Notes: generated by a model from the sequence alone, not told the origin. Counted from the first letter of the stretch, positions 1 through 7,005 are shown. The stretch is 16,511 bases of DNA from Acholeplasmatales bacterium (GCA_024690445.1 JAILPD010000126.1:1-16511), one strand, 5' to 3'. Program-made: numbers and translations.

Positions 1-186
1 ACACATAGTGGTTTAAAGAAGAGAATCAAAATCACAGGTACAGGAAAAATTAAGCGTGGTCACGCTTATACAGGTCACTTAAAGACTAATAAGACACATA
101 AGCAAAATAAGGACTTAGCAAAGAGTGCTTTAGTTCATTCAACAGATGAGAAGAGAATTAAGTCATTAATCTCTAATATGAAGTAA
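1..186 (+). CDS. rpmI: Ribosomal protein L35 (3' part, N-terminus outside window)
   Basis: The frame is open from base 1 and encodes 61 residues ending in TAA at 184-186. It begins THSGLKKRIK and continues with KRGHAYTGHLKT and LAKSALVH, the characteristic basic sequence of L35, a small 23S rRNA-binding protein of the large subunit. Only about the first five residues (usually MPKMK or similar) are missing. It lies 20 nt upstream of rplT, as in the conserved infC-rpmI-rplT operon, so infC probably lies just outside the window. The operon's usual autoregulatory leader would be upstream and cannot be assessed. Confidence 0.95.
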   Translation, partial: THSGLKKRIKITGTGKIKRGHAYTGHLKTNKTHKQNKDLAKSALVHSTDEKRIKSLISNMK

Positions 187-206
187 GATTGTAGGAGGAA
201 AAGAAA

Positions 207-830
207 ATGCCAAGAGTTAAAGGTGGATATACAACAAGAAGAAGACGTAAGGCTGTCCTAAAGTTAGCTAAGGGCTACTATGGATCAAAGCATACATTAT
301 ATAAGACTGCACATGAACAAGTTATGCGTTCATTACAGTATGCTTTCAGAGATAGAAAGCAACGTAAGAGACAGTTCAGAAAGCTTTGGATTCAAAGAAT
401 CAACGCTGCTGCTCAATTAAATGGATTAAAGTACAACCAATTCATCAACGGTTTATCTAATGCTGATGTAGTAATCAACAGAAAGATGTTAGCTGATATG
501 GCTGTTAATGATCCAGCTGGATTCGCTGCATTATGCGAAGTAGCTAAGAACGCTAAGCCAAAGGCTAAAGTTGCTGAAAACGTAGTAGTTTTAAAGGCTT
601 TATCTAAGGAAGAAAAGGCTGCTGCTCCAAAGGCTGCACCAGCAAAGAAGGCTGGAAAAGTTGCACCAGCTAAGGCTGAAAAGAAGGAAGAAGTTAAGGC
701 TGCTCCAAAGGCTGCTGAAGACTTAAATTCTAAGACAGTTGCTGAATTAAAGGAAATGGCTAAGGCTGCTGGTATCAGTGGTATTAGCACAATGAAGAAG
801 GCAGACTTAATCGCTGCTTTATCAAAGTAA
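207..830 (+). CDS. rplT: Ribosomal protein L20 with C-terminal Lys/Ala-rich linker and Rho-N/SAP-like module
   Basis: Residues 1 to about 116 are a complete L20 ([15 protein letters not shown], then [20 protein letters not shown]), an early-assembly 23S rRNA-binding protein. The family is normally about 115-120 residues, but this protein has 207. Residues 117-171 form a low-complexity linker rich in Lys, Ala, Pro and Glu with repeated KAAPK-like units. Residues 173-206 ([15 protein letters not shown], then [10 protein letters not shown]) match the helix-turn-helix pattern of Rho N-terminal/SAP-type nucleic-acid-binding modules. A strong GGAGG lies 8 nt before the ATG. Codon use in the tail looks like the core (GCT, AAG), so it is not an obvious frameshift or recent addition. 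The L20 call is firm; the role of the tail is inference. Confidence 0.96.
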   Translation: MPRVKGGYTTRRRRKAVLKLAKGYYGSKHTLYKTAHEQVMRSLQYAFRDRKQRKRQFRKLWIQRINAAAQLNGLKYNQFINGLSNADVVINRKMLADMAVNDPAGFAALCEVAKNAKPKAKVAENVVVLKALSKEEKAAAPKAAPAKKAGKVAPAKAEKKEEVKAAPKAAEDLNSKTVAELKEMAKAAGISGISTMKKADLIAALSK

Positions 831-836
831 GATAAA

Positions 837-875
837 ATAATGGGTTCTTATTTTATGAACCCATTTATTTTTATT
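837..875 (+). terminator. Intrinsic terminator of the rpmI-rplT operon
   Basis: Stem AATGGGTTC (839-847) pairs with GAACCCATT (857-865) across a 9-nt AT loop. The stem extends into flanking A/T bases and is followed by a T-rich run. It lies 9 nt after the rplT stop codon. Confidence 0.88.
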
Positions 876-902
876 TATTAAAAATAAAAGATATGGTATA
901 AT
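874..902 (+). promoter_or_regulatory. Candidate sigma-A promoter for the small membrane protein
   Basis: A perfect TATAAT at 897-902 lies 17 nt downstream of a weak -35 (TTTATT, 874-879). Transcription would begin near 909, giving a leader of about 20 nt containing the GGAGGT ribosome binding site at 918-923. The -35 overlaps the T-rich end of the preceding terminator. Confidence 0.55.
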
Positions 903-928
903 TTGCTTGTAAATTTTGGAGGTATCCT

Positions 929-1243
929 ATGCTAGATAAAAAAACTAGAACAATATTCTTGATAGTTGCGGCTTTAATGGCTGCTATATCTGTCACTTTA
1001 GGTGTATTTATCTTATATTACATCTTCAGTGAAAGTGAAATGCCATACTTTTTCAATCATTTTGGTTTAGCAATCGTTTTATCATGTATTGGTGTAATTG
1101 CATTTATTATGCCTTTCATTGGACAGAAGAAATTCTCTGATAATTCTAAGGATTCAATTATGCTAATCGTTGCGGGATTGCTAGTTCTAGCTGGTCTTTT
1201 ATCAATTATAATGTCATACCTTGGTTTAGGCTTTTACGCATAA
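929..1243 (+). CDS. Small membrane protein, three predicted helices, unknown function
   Basis: This is a 104-residue protein I do not recognise. A short basic N-terminus (MLDKKTRT) is followed by three hydrophobic segments at about residues 8-33, 41-65 and 75-102. The loops are ESEMPY (35-40) and GQKKFSDNSKDS (65-76). By the positive-inside rule the N-terminus and the second loop would be cytoplasmic. No catalytic motif is visible. The start is fixed by GGAGGT ending 5 nt before the ATG. It stands between two independent transcription signals, so it is probably a single-gene unit, although no terminator separates it from the downstream RNA gene. Confidence 0.8.
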   Translation: MLDKKTRTIFLIVAALMAAISVTLGVFILYYIFSESEMPYFFNHFGLAIVLSCIGVIAFIMPFIGQKKFSDNSKDSIMLIVAGLLVLAGLLSIIMSYLGLGFYA

Positions 1244-1246
1244 AAC

Positions 1247-1275
1247 TTGCTAAAATCATAAAAAGGCATTATAAT
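1247..1275 (+). promoter_or_regulatory. Promoter of the 1282-1475 structured RNA
   Basis: TTGCTA (1247-1252), a 17-nt spacer and a perfect TATAAT (1270-1275). Transcription would begin at about 1282, exactly at the start of the closing stem of the structured RNA. This supports the RNA being a transcript in its own right. Confidence 0.78.
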
Positions 1276-1281
1276 ATAGTT

Positions 1282-1475
1282 ACTAGGAAGAAGACCGTGG
1301 AGCTCAAAATAATTTATAAGGCAGCTGAGAGTATTTATGTGTTGAAGGCCCATTAAGTTGGGAATCCTAATTATTGCTAGACAGAGGCCGCCATCGTGTC
1401 AGACTTAGTTCTCTCACGTACCTTCCTAGACTTAAATGGAAACATTAGGGTGGAAATTCCACCCTTTAATTTTTT
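1282..1475 (+). ncRNA. Structured RNA of about 190 nt, 6S-like rod; class uncertain (6S RNA or helicase-operon leader)
   Basis: The RNA starts just after a good promoter and ends at an intrinsic terminator, with no reading frame. CTAGGAAG (1283-1290) pairs with CTTCCTAG (1422-1429), and CGTGGAG (1297-1303) pairs with CTC-U-CACG (1411-1418). A large asymmetric bubble follows, with about 21 nt on the 5' side and 8 nt on the 3' side. An apical arm then starts with CTGA/TCAG (1325-1328, 1399-1402) and contains a GGCC/GGCC helix (1347-1350, 1386-1389) and a tip hairpin at 1356-1372. A long rod with a central bubble and about 190 nt fits 6S RNA (ssrS), the sigma-A holoenzyme decoy. I cannot confirm 6S by sequence motif. 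The helicase ATG lies only 16 nt after the terminator, so an attenuator for that operon is the main alternative. Confidence 0.6.
1447..1475 (+). terminator. Intrinsic terminator of the structured RNA, in front of the helicase operon
   Basis: AGGGTGG (1447-1453) pairs with CCACCCT (1459-1465), followed by TTTAATTTTTT. A small AATG-GAAA-CATT hairpin (1435-1446) abuts it upstream. No other promoter is visible before the helicase gene, so readthrough or regulated antitermination here would supply its mRNA. Confidence 0.85.
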
Positions 1476-1491
1476 AAAATAGAGGAATATT

Positions 1492-3153
1492 ATGAATAAC
1501 GAATTTGAATTATTAAAATTATCTAAAGAGATAATAGAAGCATTAAACAAAGAAAATATATTAACACCAACACCAATTCAAAAGGAATCAATCCCACTTT
1601 TACTTGAGGGTCATGATTTAATTGGTGGTGCCCAAACAGGTACAGGTAAAACTTTTGCATATTCTATTCCTCTTATTGAAAATATAGACAAGACATCAAG
1701 ATTTGTAAAAGCATTAATCTTATGTCCAACAAGAGAACTATCTTTACAGGTAAAAAATGAAATTGATAAGCTTTTAGTTAATTTTAAATTATCGTCATGT
1801 GCTATCTATGGTGGTGAGTCTTATGTCATTCAAAATAAGAAGCTTAAGGCTAAACCAGATATTATTATTGGTACACCAGGAAGAATTATCGACCAATTAA
1901 ATAAGGGTAACATTGATTTTTCTAATGTTAGCTATTTAGTATTAGATGAGGCAGATGAAATGCTTAAAATGGGCTTTGAAGAGGATTTGGAGACTATTTT
2001 AAATAAGGTGCCAACAAATCGTCAAACAGCTTTATTTTCAGCAACTCTTCCCCCATTCATTAAAAAGATAGCTACTAAATATATGAATAATCCTTTATCT
2101 GTTCAAATTGAGGCTAAGCAATTAACAGTAGATGCGATTGACCAGCAGGTTTATTATTGTAAAAAGGATTCAAAACGTGATTTAGTAGTAAGATTATTAG
2201 ATTATTATGAATTTAAACATATTATGATTTTCTGTAATACTAAGGCTATGGTAGATGAGCTTTTAGTATTCTTACAAAATGAAGGATATAGAGTTGAAGG
2301 ATTACATGGTGATTTAAAACAAGCATTAAGAGATAGAGTAATGTCTCAATTTAGATCTGGTTCAGTTGATATATTACTTTGTACAGATGTTGCTGCACGT
2401 GGTATTGATATTGATGATATCGATTGTGTAATAAATTTCGATATTCCAAATGAAAATGAACTTTATGTTCATAGAATTGGTAGAACAGCTAGAGCTGGAA
2501 GAAGTGGTACTTCAATTACATTAGCTACATCAAGAGGTGCTTCTCGTATTAGAGATTTAGAAAAATTCACTAATTCGACTATGACACCACATGAAATACC
2601 ATCTATTGATAAGATTAGAGAAAATCATCAAAAGAAACTATATTTTTCAATTAAAGAGGCAATTGAAAATAATAAAGAGAATAAAGATTTCGATAAGATG
2701 ATTATGAAATTCTCTAAAGAATCAAATGACCCTATCCCTCTAATTAGAGGCTTAATAGCTATGGCATTTGAAAAATATAAGAAGGAATATCCTGAAGTTT
2801 TAACTTTCAATTCTTCAAGAGGAAAGAATGATTCTAAACAAAAGGGAAGACAAAAGAAGGAAAGTCCTCGTGGTAAGGATGGAAGATTAAAGAAGGAAAA
2901 GAAACAATCAGGTTTTTCTGTAATTGAAGTTAATTTAGGTGAGGCTGATAAGGTTAAGCCTAATTTATTAGTAAATACATTACATGATGAATTAAAGATT
3001 CATCGTGAGCATTTTGGTAAGATTCAAACTGATAAGACAAGAACTTATTTTGAGGTTAATAGTGAAGCTATTAGATTCTTTAATACAGATAAGAAAGTTA
3101 AATTAGCTAATAAAACATTAAGCTTTAGATTAGTTGATAAGAAGCTTAGATAG
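1492..3153 (+). CDS. DEAD-box ATP-dependent RNA helicase with DbpA-type RNA-binding domain
   Basis: A 553-residue cytoplasmic helicase that would unwind RNA duplexes in ribosome assembly or mRNA turnover. Motifs in order: Q motif TPTPIQ (25-30), Walker A AQTGTGKT (47-54), PTREL (79-83), TPGR (128-131), DEAD (152-155), SAT (183-185), ARGID (302-306) and HRIGRTARAG (327-336). After a basic linker (about 445-475), residues 476-553 resemble the DbpA/CsdA C-terminal RNA-binding fold, which in DbpA and YxiN recognises 23S rRNA. The closest named types are CsdA/CshA and DbpA/YxiN, and I cannot choose between them. AGAGGA lies 5 nt before the ATG. It heads a unit with rsmD (8-nt gap), consistent with ribosome biogenesis, and sits directly behind a structured RNA plus terminator. 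Confidence 0.94.
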   Translation: MNNEFELLKLSKEIIEALNKENILTPTPIQKESIPLLLEGHDLIGGAQTGTGKTFAYSIPLIENIDKTSRFVKALILCPTRELSLQVKNEIDKLLVNFKLSSCAIYGGESYVIQNKKLKAKPDIIIGTPGRIIDQLNKGNIDFSNVSYLVLDEADEMLKMGFEEDLETILNKVPTNRQTALFSATLPPFIKKIATKYMNNPLSVQIEAKQLTVDAIDQQVYYCKKDSKRDLVVRLLDYYEFKHIMIFCNTKAMVDELLVFLQNEGYRVEGLHGDLKQALRDRVMSQFRSGSVDILLCTDVAARGIDIDDIDCVINFDIPNENELYVHRIGRTARAGRSGTSITLATSRGASRIRDLEKFTNSTMTPHEIPSIDKIRENHQKKLYFSIKEAIENNKENKDFDKMIMKFSKESNDPIPLIRGLIAMAFEKYKKEYPEVLTFNSSRGKNDSKQKGRQKKESPRGKDGRLKKEKKQSGFSVIEVNLGEADKVKPNLLVNTLHDELKIHREHFGKIQTDKTRTYFEVNSEAIRFFNTDKKVKLANKTLSFRLVDKKLR

Positions 3154-3161
3154 GAGGAATT

Positions 3162-3692
3162 ATGCGTATAATTGCCGGTACATTAAGACATAGAATAATA
3201 GAAATGACTAACCTTGAAACTACAAGAGAAACACAAGATAAGGTTAGAGGTGCTATTTTTAATATGATAGGACCTTATATTGATTCAGAATGTACACTAG
3301 ATTTATTTGCAGGATCTGGGGCTATGGCAATTGAGGCATATTCAAGAGGTGCTAAGCACATTGTTTTAAATGATTTAAATAATAAGGCATTAGACTGTTG
3401 TAAGAAGAATTGTAAGAATTTAGGAATTAGTGATGCTACATTTTATAATTTAGATTATAAAGAGTTTGTAAAAGTAGATAATCATTCTTATGATTTAGTT
3501 ATTTTAGACCCACCATATAAAATGGATAATATTGAAGAAATATTAGATGTTATTTATCCTAAGCTTATGGCTAAATCTCTAATTGTTTTTGAGATGGGAA
3601 AGGAATCTAAATATCCTTTAGAATATAAAGATATGGAATTAATTAAGAATAAGGAATATGGAATTAAAAGAGTAGTTGTTTATAAAAGGTAA
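3162..3692 (+). CDS. rsmD: 16S rRNA (guanine-966-N2)-methyltransferase RsmD
   Basis: A 176-residue SAM-dependent methyltransferase that modifies G966 of 16S rRNA in the small subunit. MRIIAGTLRHR is the family's usual N-terminus, followed by a TRETQDKVRGAIFN segment (21-34). The SAM-binding motif I is LDLFAGSGA (46-54), and the catalytic DPPY of N-methyltransferases is at 116-119. Length is slightly short of the typical 180-200. GGAGG overlaps the preceding stop codon, giving tight coupling to the helicase gene. In many Firmicutes coaD follows rsmD; here an unrelated gene does. Confidence 0.95.
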   Translation: MRIIAGTLRHRIIEMTNLETTRETQDKVRGAIFNMIGPYIDSECTLDLFAGSGAMAIEAYSRGAKHIVLNDLNNKALDCCKKNCKNLGISDATFYNLDYKEFVKVDNHSYDLVILDPPYKMDNIEEILDVIYPKLMAKSLIVFEMGKESKYPLEYKDMELIKNKEYGIKRVVVYKR

Positions 3693-3697
3693 TTTTT

Positions 3698-4897
3698 ATG
3701 AAAGAATTTAAAGAACTTTATGATGTAATAAAAAAGTTAATAAATAAATTCAAAAGAGACTTAGACTTTGATTCATTTAATGATCATTTGTTATTTATTA
3801 ATTCCTTTGATGATGAAGATGGTATTGTCTGTCGATTTGTAAATAATTTCTATGGTAAATATAATGCGATAGAAATTTATAATTCACGAGATGGCTTCAA
3901 TTATTTAGCTGATGCGTTAAGTCTACCTAAAAAATATGATAGATTTTTAGAATTAGATGGAATTATATTAATGTTATTACCTGCAGATTCTTTAACTAAG
4001 GAAGACGGAGATTATATCCATAGTCTAAATTATAAAATTAAAAAAGAAGATAACCTTTTAATTTATAAATATACTTATGGTAAGGGAAGAAGAAAGCCGA
4101 CTGATGCTGAGCTTAGTTCTGTATTTGAGAATCTAGATTATATGGATTCATTAATTAAAAATGAGGGAGCAGCCTTAAATGCCGCTATAGAATCTAATAA
4201 AATTGTTGAATCTCGTATAAATAGAGAAAAACTAGAATATCAAGCAGTTTATAGAAATCTTCCAAACTTTGAATATAAAGTAAAATCTTATAGAGCAAAT
4301 AAGAAATTTATTGAAGAATGTAAGAATAGAACATACTTAGGTGAGGCTTATTTATTCGCTTCATATTATCCAATGGTCATTAAAGAAACTAATAATAGAC
4401 CATTAATAATAACTTATTTAGTTCCAAATAAAAAGATTCATGTAAGATATATTACATCTGCTAGAAGTACTTATAAGGATGTTATCTTTGGTATTTTAGA
4501 TGACATTTTTGATAATGTAGGTTATATGCCTGAAAAGCTTTTAACTGATAATGCAGATTTATTATCAATAATAAAAAAGACATTAGATGAATTACATATT
4601 GAATACGAATTAGTAGTTAATACATTTGATGTCATTAAGAATAAAGCATTAGATTCAACTGATTTAGGTAAGAAGCCTGGCTTATTTGATGATCCAAGTG
4701 ATATTCAACCTAAGGCTGATATTGAAATATTCTTAAATTATATGGTTTCATCAATTAAAAATATTGATTATGATAGTATGGAATTTAAATCAATTGATGA
4801 GGATTTAGCTGAATTAGAATATGATGATGAGGATTTTGATTCTGATGAATCTAATAATAAAAAGAATAAGGATACTGATACAGATTTAGTTGCTTAA
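3698..4897 (+). CDS. Uncharacterised 399-residue protein with acidic C-terminal tail
   Basis: I do not recognise this protein securely. It is soluble, with no signal peptide or membrane segment. Residues 1-135 are a mixed alpha/beta region rich in Asp, Lys and aromatics. Residues 140-185 look helical. Residues 255-310 (YKDVIFGILDDIF, then MPEKLLTDNADLLSIIKKTL, then IEYELV) recall the two-part layout of DUF6930-type proteins, a weak resemblance from memory. Residues about 355-399 are a disordered tail dense in Asp and Glu. It starts 6 nt after rsmD with only an AAAGG as ribosome binding site, so translation is probably coupled. Composition matches its neighbours. There is no terminator before the T-box promoter that begins 7 nt after its stop. 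Confidence 0.85.
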   Translation: MKEFKELYDVIKKLINKFKRDLDFDSFNDHLLFINSFDDEDGIVCRFVNNFYGKYNAIEIYNSRDGFNYLADALSLPKKYDRFLELDGIILMLLPADSLTKEDGDYIHSLNYKIKKEDNLLIYKYTYGKGRRKPTDAELSSVFENLDYMDSLIKNEGAALNAAIESNKIVESRINREKLEYQAVYRNLPNFEYKVKSYRANKKFIEECKNRTYLGEAYLFASYYPMVIKETNNRPLIITYLVPNKKIHVRYITSARSTYKDVIFGILDDIFDNVGYMPEKLLTDNADLLSIIKKTLDELHIEYELVVNTFDVIKNKALDSTDLGKKPGLFDDPSDIQPKADIEIFLNYMVSSIKNIDYDSMEFKSIDEDLAELEYDDEDFDSDESNNKKNKDTDTDLVA

Positions 4898-4903
4898 TCA
4901 TTC

Positions 4904-4932
4904 TTGATTAAGTTATTCTAAAATGGTATAAT
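4904..4932 (+). promoter_or_regulatory. Sigma-A promoter of the T-box operon
   Basis: TTGATT (4904-4909), a 17-nt spacer and a perfect TATAAT (4927-4932) predict a start near 4939-4941. The -35 begins only 7 nt after the stop codon of the preceding gene. Confidence 0.85.
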
Positions 4933-4939
4933 TCTTGTG

Positions 4940-5158
4940 TATTTTTATAAATCTATGATGAAGAATGATTGAATGATTTTATTATAGCGACTGATAGATG
5001 GTGAAAGATCAGATAAATAATTCATGATGACACTTTTGAGAGCCTGTGATTAGGACGTATTCCTGCGTTAAAGGATAATGAGGGTATTTATACCGAAATA
5101 AGGTGGCACCACGATATTATCGTCCTTATAACTTTTTAGTTATAGGGACTTTTTTTAT
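4940..5158 (+). promoter_or_regulatory. T-box leader controlling the acetyltransferase-hisS-aspS operon; probable Asp specifier
   Basis: A tRNA-sensing transcriptional attenuator. The diagnostic T-box AAGGTGGCACCACG is at 5099-5112 (family consensus AGGGTGGNACCGCG); its UGGC bulge would pair with the acceptor end of an uncharged tRNA. In stem I, CTGAT (4991-4995) pairs with ATCAG (5008-5012) around a loop containing GGTG, the conserved GNUG element. The specifier region reads GATGACACTTTTGAG (5026-5040), so GAC (Asp) at 5029-5031 is the likely specifier. Shifted by two bases it reads CAC (His). AGGACGTATTCCT (starting at 5053) could form the stem III region. Asp or His starvation would stabilise the antiterminator, in which ACG (5111-5113) and CGT (5121-5123) pair. 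Specifier assignment is by alignment to memory of other leaders, not by folding. Confidence 0.93.
5122..5156 (+). terminator. T-box-controlled intrinsic terminator
   Basis: GTCCTTATAAC (5122-5132) pairs with GTTATAGGGAC (5139-5149) with one G-U pair across a 6-nt loop, followed by seven Ts (5150-5156). The 5' arm overlaps the 3' half of the antiterminator, as the mechanism requires. The 3' arm carries AGGGA, the only Shine-Dalgarno-like sequence for the gene starting at 5159. Confidence 0.92.
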
Positions 5159-5704
5159 ATGGAAACAAAATTACCTGAGATTAAAATTCAAAAGCTTTTA
5201 TTAAGAGAATTAAAAAGAAGTGATTTTATCGATTTATTTAGAATTGGTTCAAATAAAGAGATGTGTGAATTTTTAAATTGGGGTCCATATAAAAATATCA
5301 ACGAGGCTTTATATGCTTTAGATGAAATATATTTAAAAAGACCACTAGATAATCTACCTATTGGCTACGCAATAGTAGAGAATGGTAAAATGATTGGATT
5401 AATAGAATATCATTCTTATAATGAATCAATTAATTCAATTGAAATTGGCTATTTTTTAGAGGTTAGTCATTGGGGTATGGGAATTATGACTAAAGCCTTA
5501 AAAAAAGCAATATGGGTCGCTTTTAATCATTTAAATGTAGATAAAGTAGTTATCTCTACCTTAAATGACAATGAAAGATGCCTAAGATTAATAAAAAAGT
5601 TAAATTTTAAGTATGAAAGAGAAGAAATGCTTGAGGTTGATGAGGATATCTTTAAGCTTGGTTCTTACTTTTCAATTTATAAAAATGATTATATGGAGGA
5701 TTAA
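5159..5704 (+). CDS. GNAT-family N-acetyltransferase (RimJ/RimL-like), first gene of the T-box operon
   Basis: A 181-residue acetyl-CoA-dependent transferase of the RimJ/RimL type, which modifies protein N-termini, amino groups or small molecules; the substrate cannot be read from sequence. The N-terminal LLLRELKRSDF (13-23) is the usual opening of this subfamily. IEIGYFL (95-101) with HWGMGIMTKAL (104-114) is the acetyl-CoA-binding strand and loop. LNDNERCLRLIKKLNF (135-150) is the final motif. The ATG is the first possible start: no ATG, GTG or TTG lies between it and an upstream in-frame TAA at 5129-5131. It is only 2 nt after the terminator T-run and lacks a normal ribosome binding site. 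It ends 3 nt before hisS and carries that gene's ribosome binding site. Control by an Asp/His T-box suggests a link to tRNA charging or amino-acid stress. Confidence 0.9.
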   Translation: METKLPEIKIQKLLLRELKRSDFIDLFRIGSNKEMCEFLNWGPYKNINEALYALDEIYLKRPLDNLPIGYAIVENGKMIGLIEYHSYNESINSIEIGYFLEVSHWGMGIMTKALKKAIWVAFNHLNVDKVVISTLNDNERCLRLIKKLNFKYEREEMLEVDEDIFKLGSYFSIYKNDYMED

Positions 5705-5707
5705 AAC

Positions 5708-6994
5708 ATGATTACAAAGCCAAAGGGAACATATGATATCTTACCTGAAGAATCTCCAAAGTGGGCAAAGCTTGAGGATACTATTAGAAAGATATGTAAA
5801 TTATTCAATTATAAGGAAATAAGAACTCCTATTTTTGAATCTAGTGATGTGTTCCATAGAGATCAAAATGATACATCTGATATGGTTACTAAAGAAACAT
5901 ATGATTTTAAGGATAGATCAGATAGAGGAATTACTTTAAGACCTGAAGGTACTGCAGGTGTTGCTAGAGCATTTGTTGAAAATAAGCTTTATGTTGAAAA
6001 TCCTGTATCTAAATTATTTTATATGGGACCTATGTTTAGATATGAGCGTCCTCAAAAGGGAAGAAACAGACAATTCAATCAATTTGGTGTTGAGGCATTA
6101 GGTAGTGATTCTCCACTTATCGATGTTGAAGTGATTTCTTTAGGTGCTACATTAATTAGAGCATTAGGCTTAAAGGATGTTACTGTAAAGATTAATTCAT
6201 TAGGTGATGAAGAATCAAGAAATGCTTATAAGAAAGTCTTAATTAATCATTTTTCAAAATATAAGGATCAATTATGTAGTGACTGTTTAAATAGATTAGA
6301 GAAGAATCCACTTAGAATTCTAGATTGTAAGGTAGATAGAGATAAGGATTTCTTTAAGAGTGCCCCAAAGATTAATGAATATTTAAATGAGTATTCTAAG
6401 AATCGTTTTAAGCAAGTATTAGATGGATTAAATTTATTAGATTTAAAATATGTAGTAGATGATAATTTAGTAAGAGGCTTAGATTATTATTCTCATACAG
6501 TATTTGAACTTGAAGTAAACGTTCCTGAATTTGGTGCTCAAAATGTTATTGGTGCTGGTGGTAGATATGATAATTTGATTTCTGATTTAGGTGGCCCTAA
6601 GACTCCAGGTGTTGGTATGGCATTTGGTGTTGAAAGACTTTTACTAGCAACTGATTTAAATGGTAAGAAGCTAGCTAAACCTGATGAAATTCATGCTTAT
6701 ATCATCGCCTTAGGTGATAAGGCTCAGATGGAAGCTATTAGAATTAATAATGTTTTAAGAATTGGTGGTTTATCTACTGATATGGATTATTTATCAGGTT
6801 CTTTAAAGAGTCAATTTAAGAAGGCTGATAAGAATAATGCTAAATTTACATTAATCTTAGGTGATAATGAGCTTGAAAAGGGCGAAATTAATATTAAGAA
6901 TAATGAAACTGATGAACAAGAAACAATTAGAATAATTGATGTATATGCATATATCATTACTAAAATAAATGCGTTAGGCTGTAATAAGAAGTAG
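5708..6994 (+). CDS. hisS: Histidyl-tRNA synthetase
   Basis: A 428-residue class II synthetase that charges tRNA-His in the cytoplasm, of normal bacterial length. KPKGTYDILPEE (4-15) is the usual N-terminus. Motif 2 spans about 103-130 (FYMGPMFRYERPQKGRNRQF). The histidine-specific RGLDYYSHTVFE begins at residue 256. Motif 3 GVGMAFGVERLL lies before the C-terminal anticodon-binding domain (about 330-428). GGAGG lies in the last codons of the acetyltransferase, 8 nt before the ATG. It is followed after 11 nt by aspS, the classical Firmicute hisS-aspS pair, and shares the T-box upstream of the acetyltransferase. Confidence 0.97.
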   Translation: MITKPKGTYDILPEESPKWAKLEDTIRKICKLFNYKEIRTPIFESSDVFHRDQNDTSDMVTKETYDFKDRSDRGITLRPEGTAGVARAFVENKLYVENPVSKLFYMGPMFRYERPQKGRNRQFNQFGVEALGSDSPLIDVEVISLGATLIRALGLKDVTVKINSLGDEESRNAYKKVLINHFSKYKDQLCSDCLNRLEKNPLRILDCKVDRDKDFFKSAPKINEYLNEYSKNRFKQVLDGLNLLDLKYVVDDNLVRGLDYYSHTVFELEVNVPEFGAQNVIGAGGRYDNLISDLGGPKTPGVGMAFGVERLLLATDLNGKKLAKPDEIHAYIIALGDKAQMEAIRINNVLRIGGLSTDMDYLSGSLKSQFKKADKNNAKFTLILGDNELEKGEINIKNNETDEQETIRIIDVYAYIITKINALGCNKK

Positions 6995-7005
6995 GAGGAA
7001 GTTTT

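Noticed and set aside
597..720. Repeated AAGGCTGCT-like units in rplT as a DNA repeat element.
   Set aside because: They are imperfect, stay in frame and encode the KAAPK-type linker, so protein composition explains them.
413..790. Antisense open frame of 125 codons inside rplT.
   Set aside because: It is the reverse complement of the Lys/Ala-rich coding sequence with no ribosome binding site, and the sense gene is certain. Similar antisense frames inside dinB and the second helicase were dismissed for the same reason.
1447..1458. AGGGTGG before the helicase gene resembles the start of a T-box motif.
   Set aside because: It is followed by AAATTCCACCCT, its own terminator complement, not by the ACCGCG half of a T-box, and no specifier stem is seen upstream.
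1282..1475. tmRNA, RNase P RNA or SRP RNA as identity for the structured RNA.
   Set aside because: There is no tRNA-like end or tag frame, no RNase P core sequence, no SRP helix 8 signature, and the length is wrong for tmRNA and RNase P.
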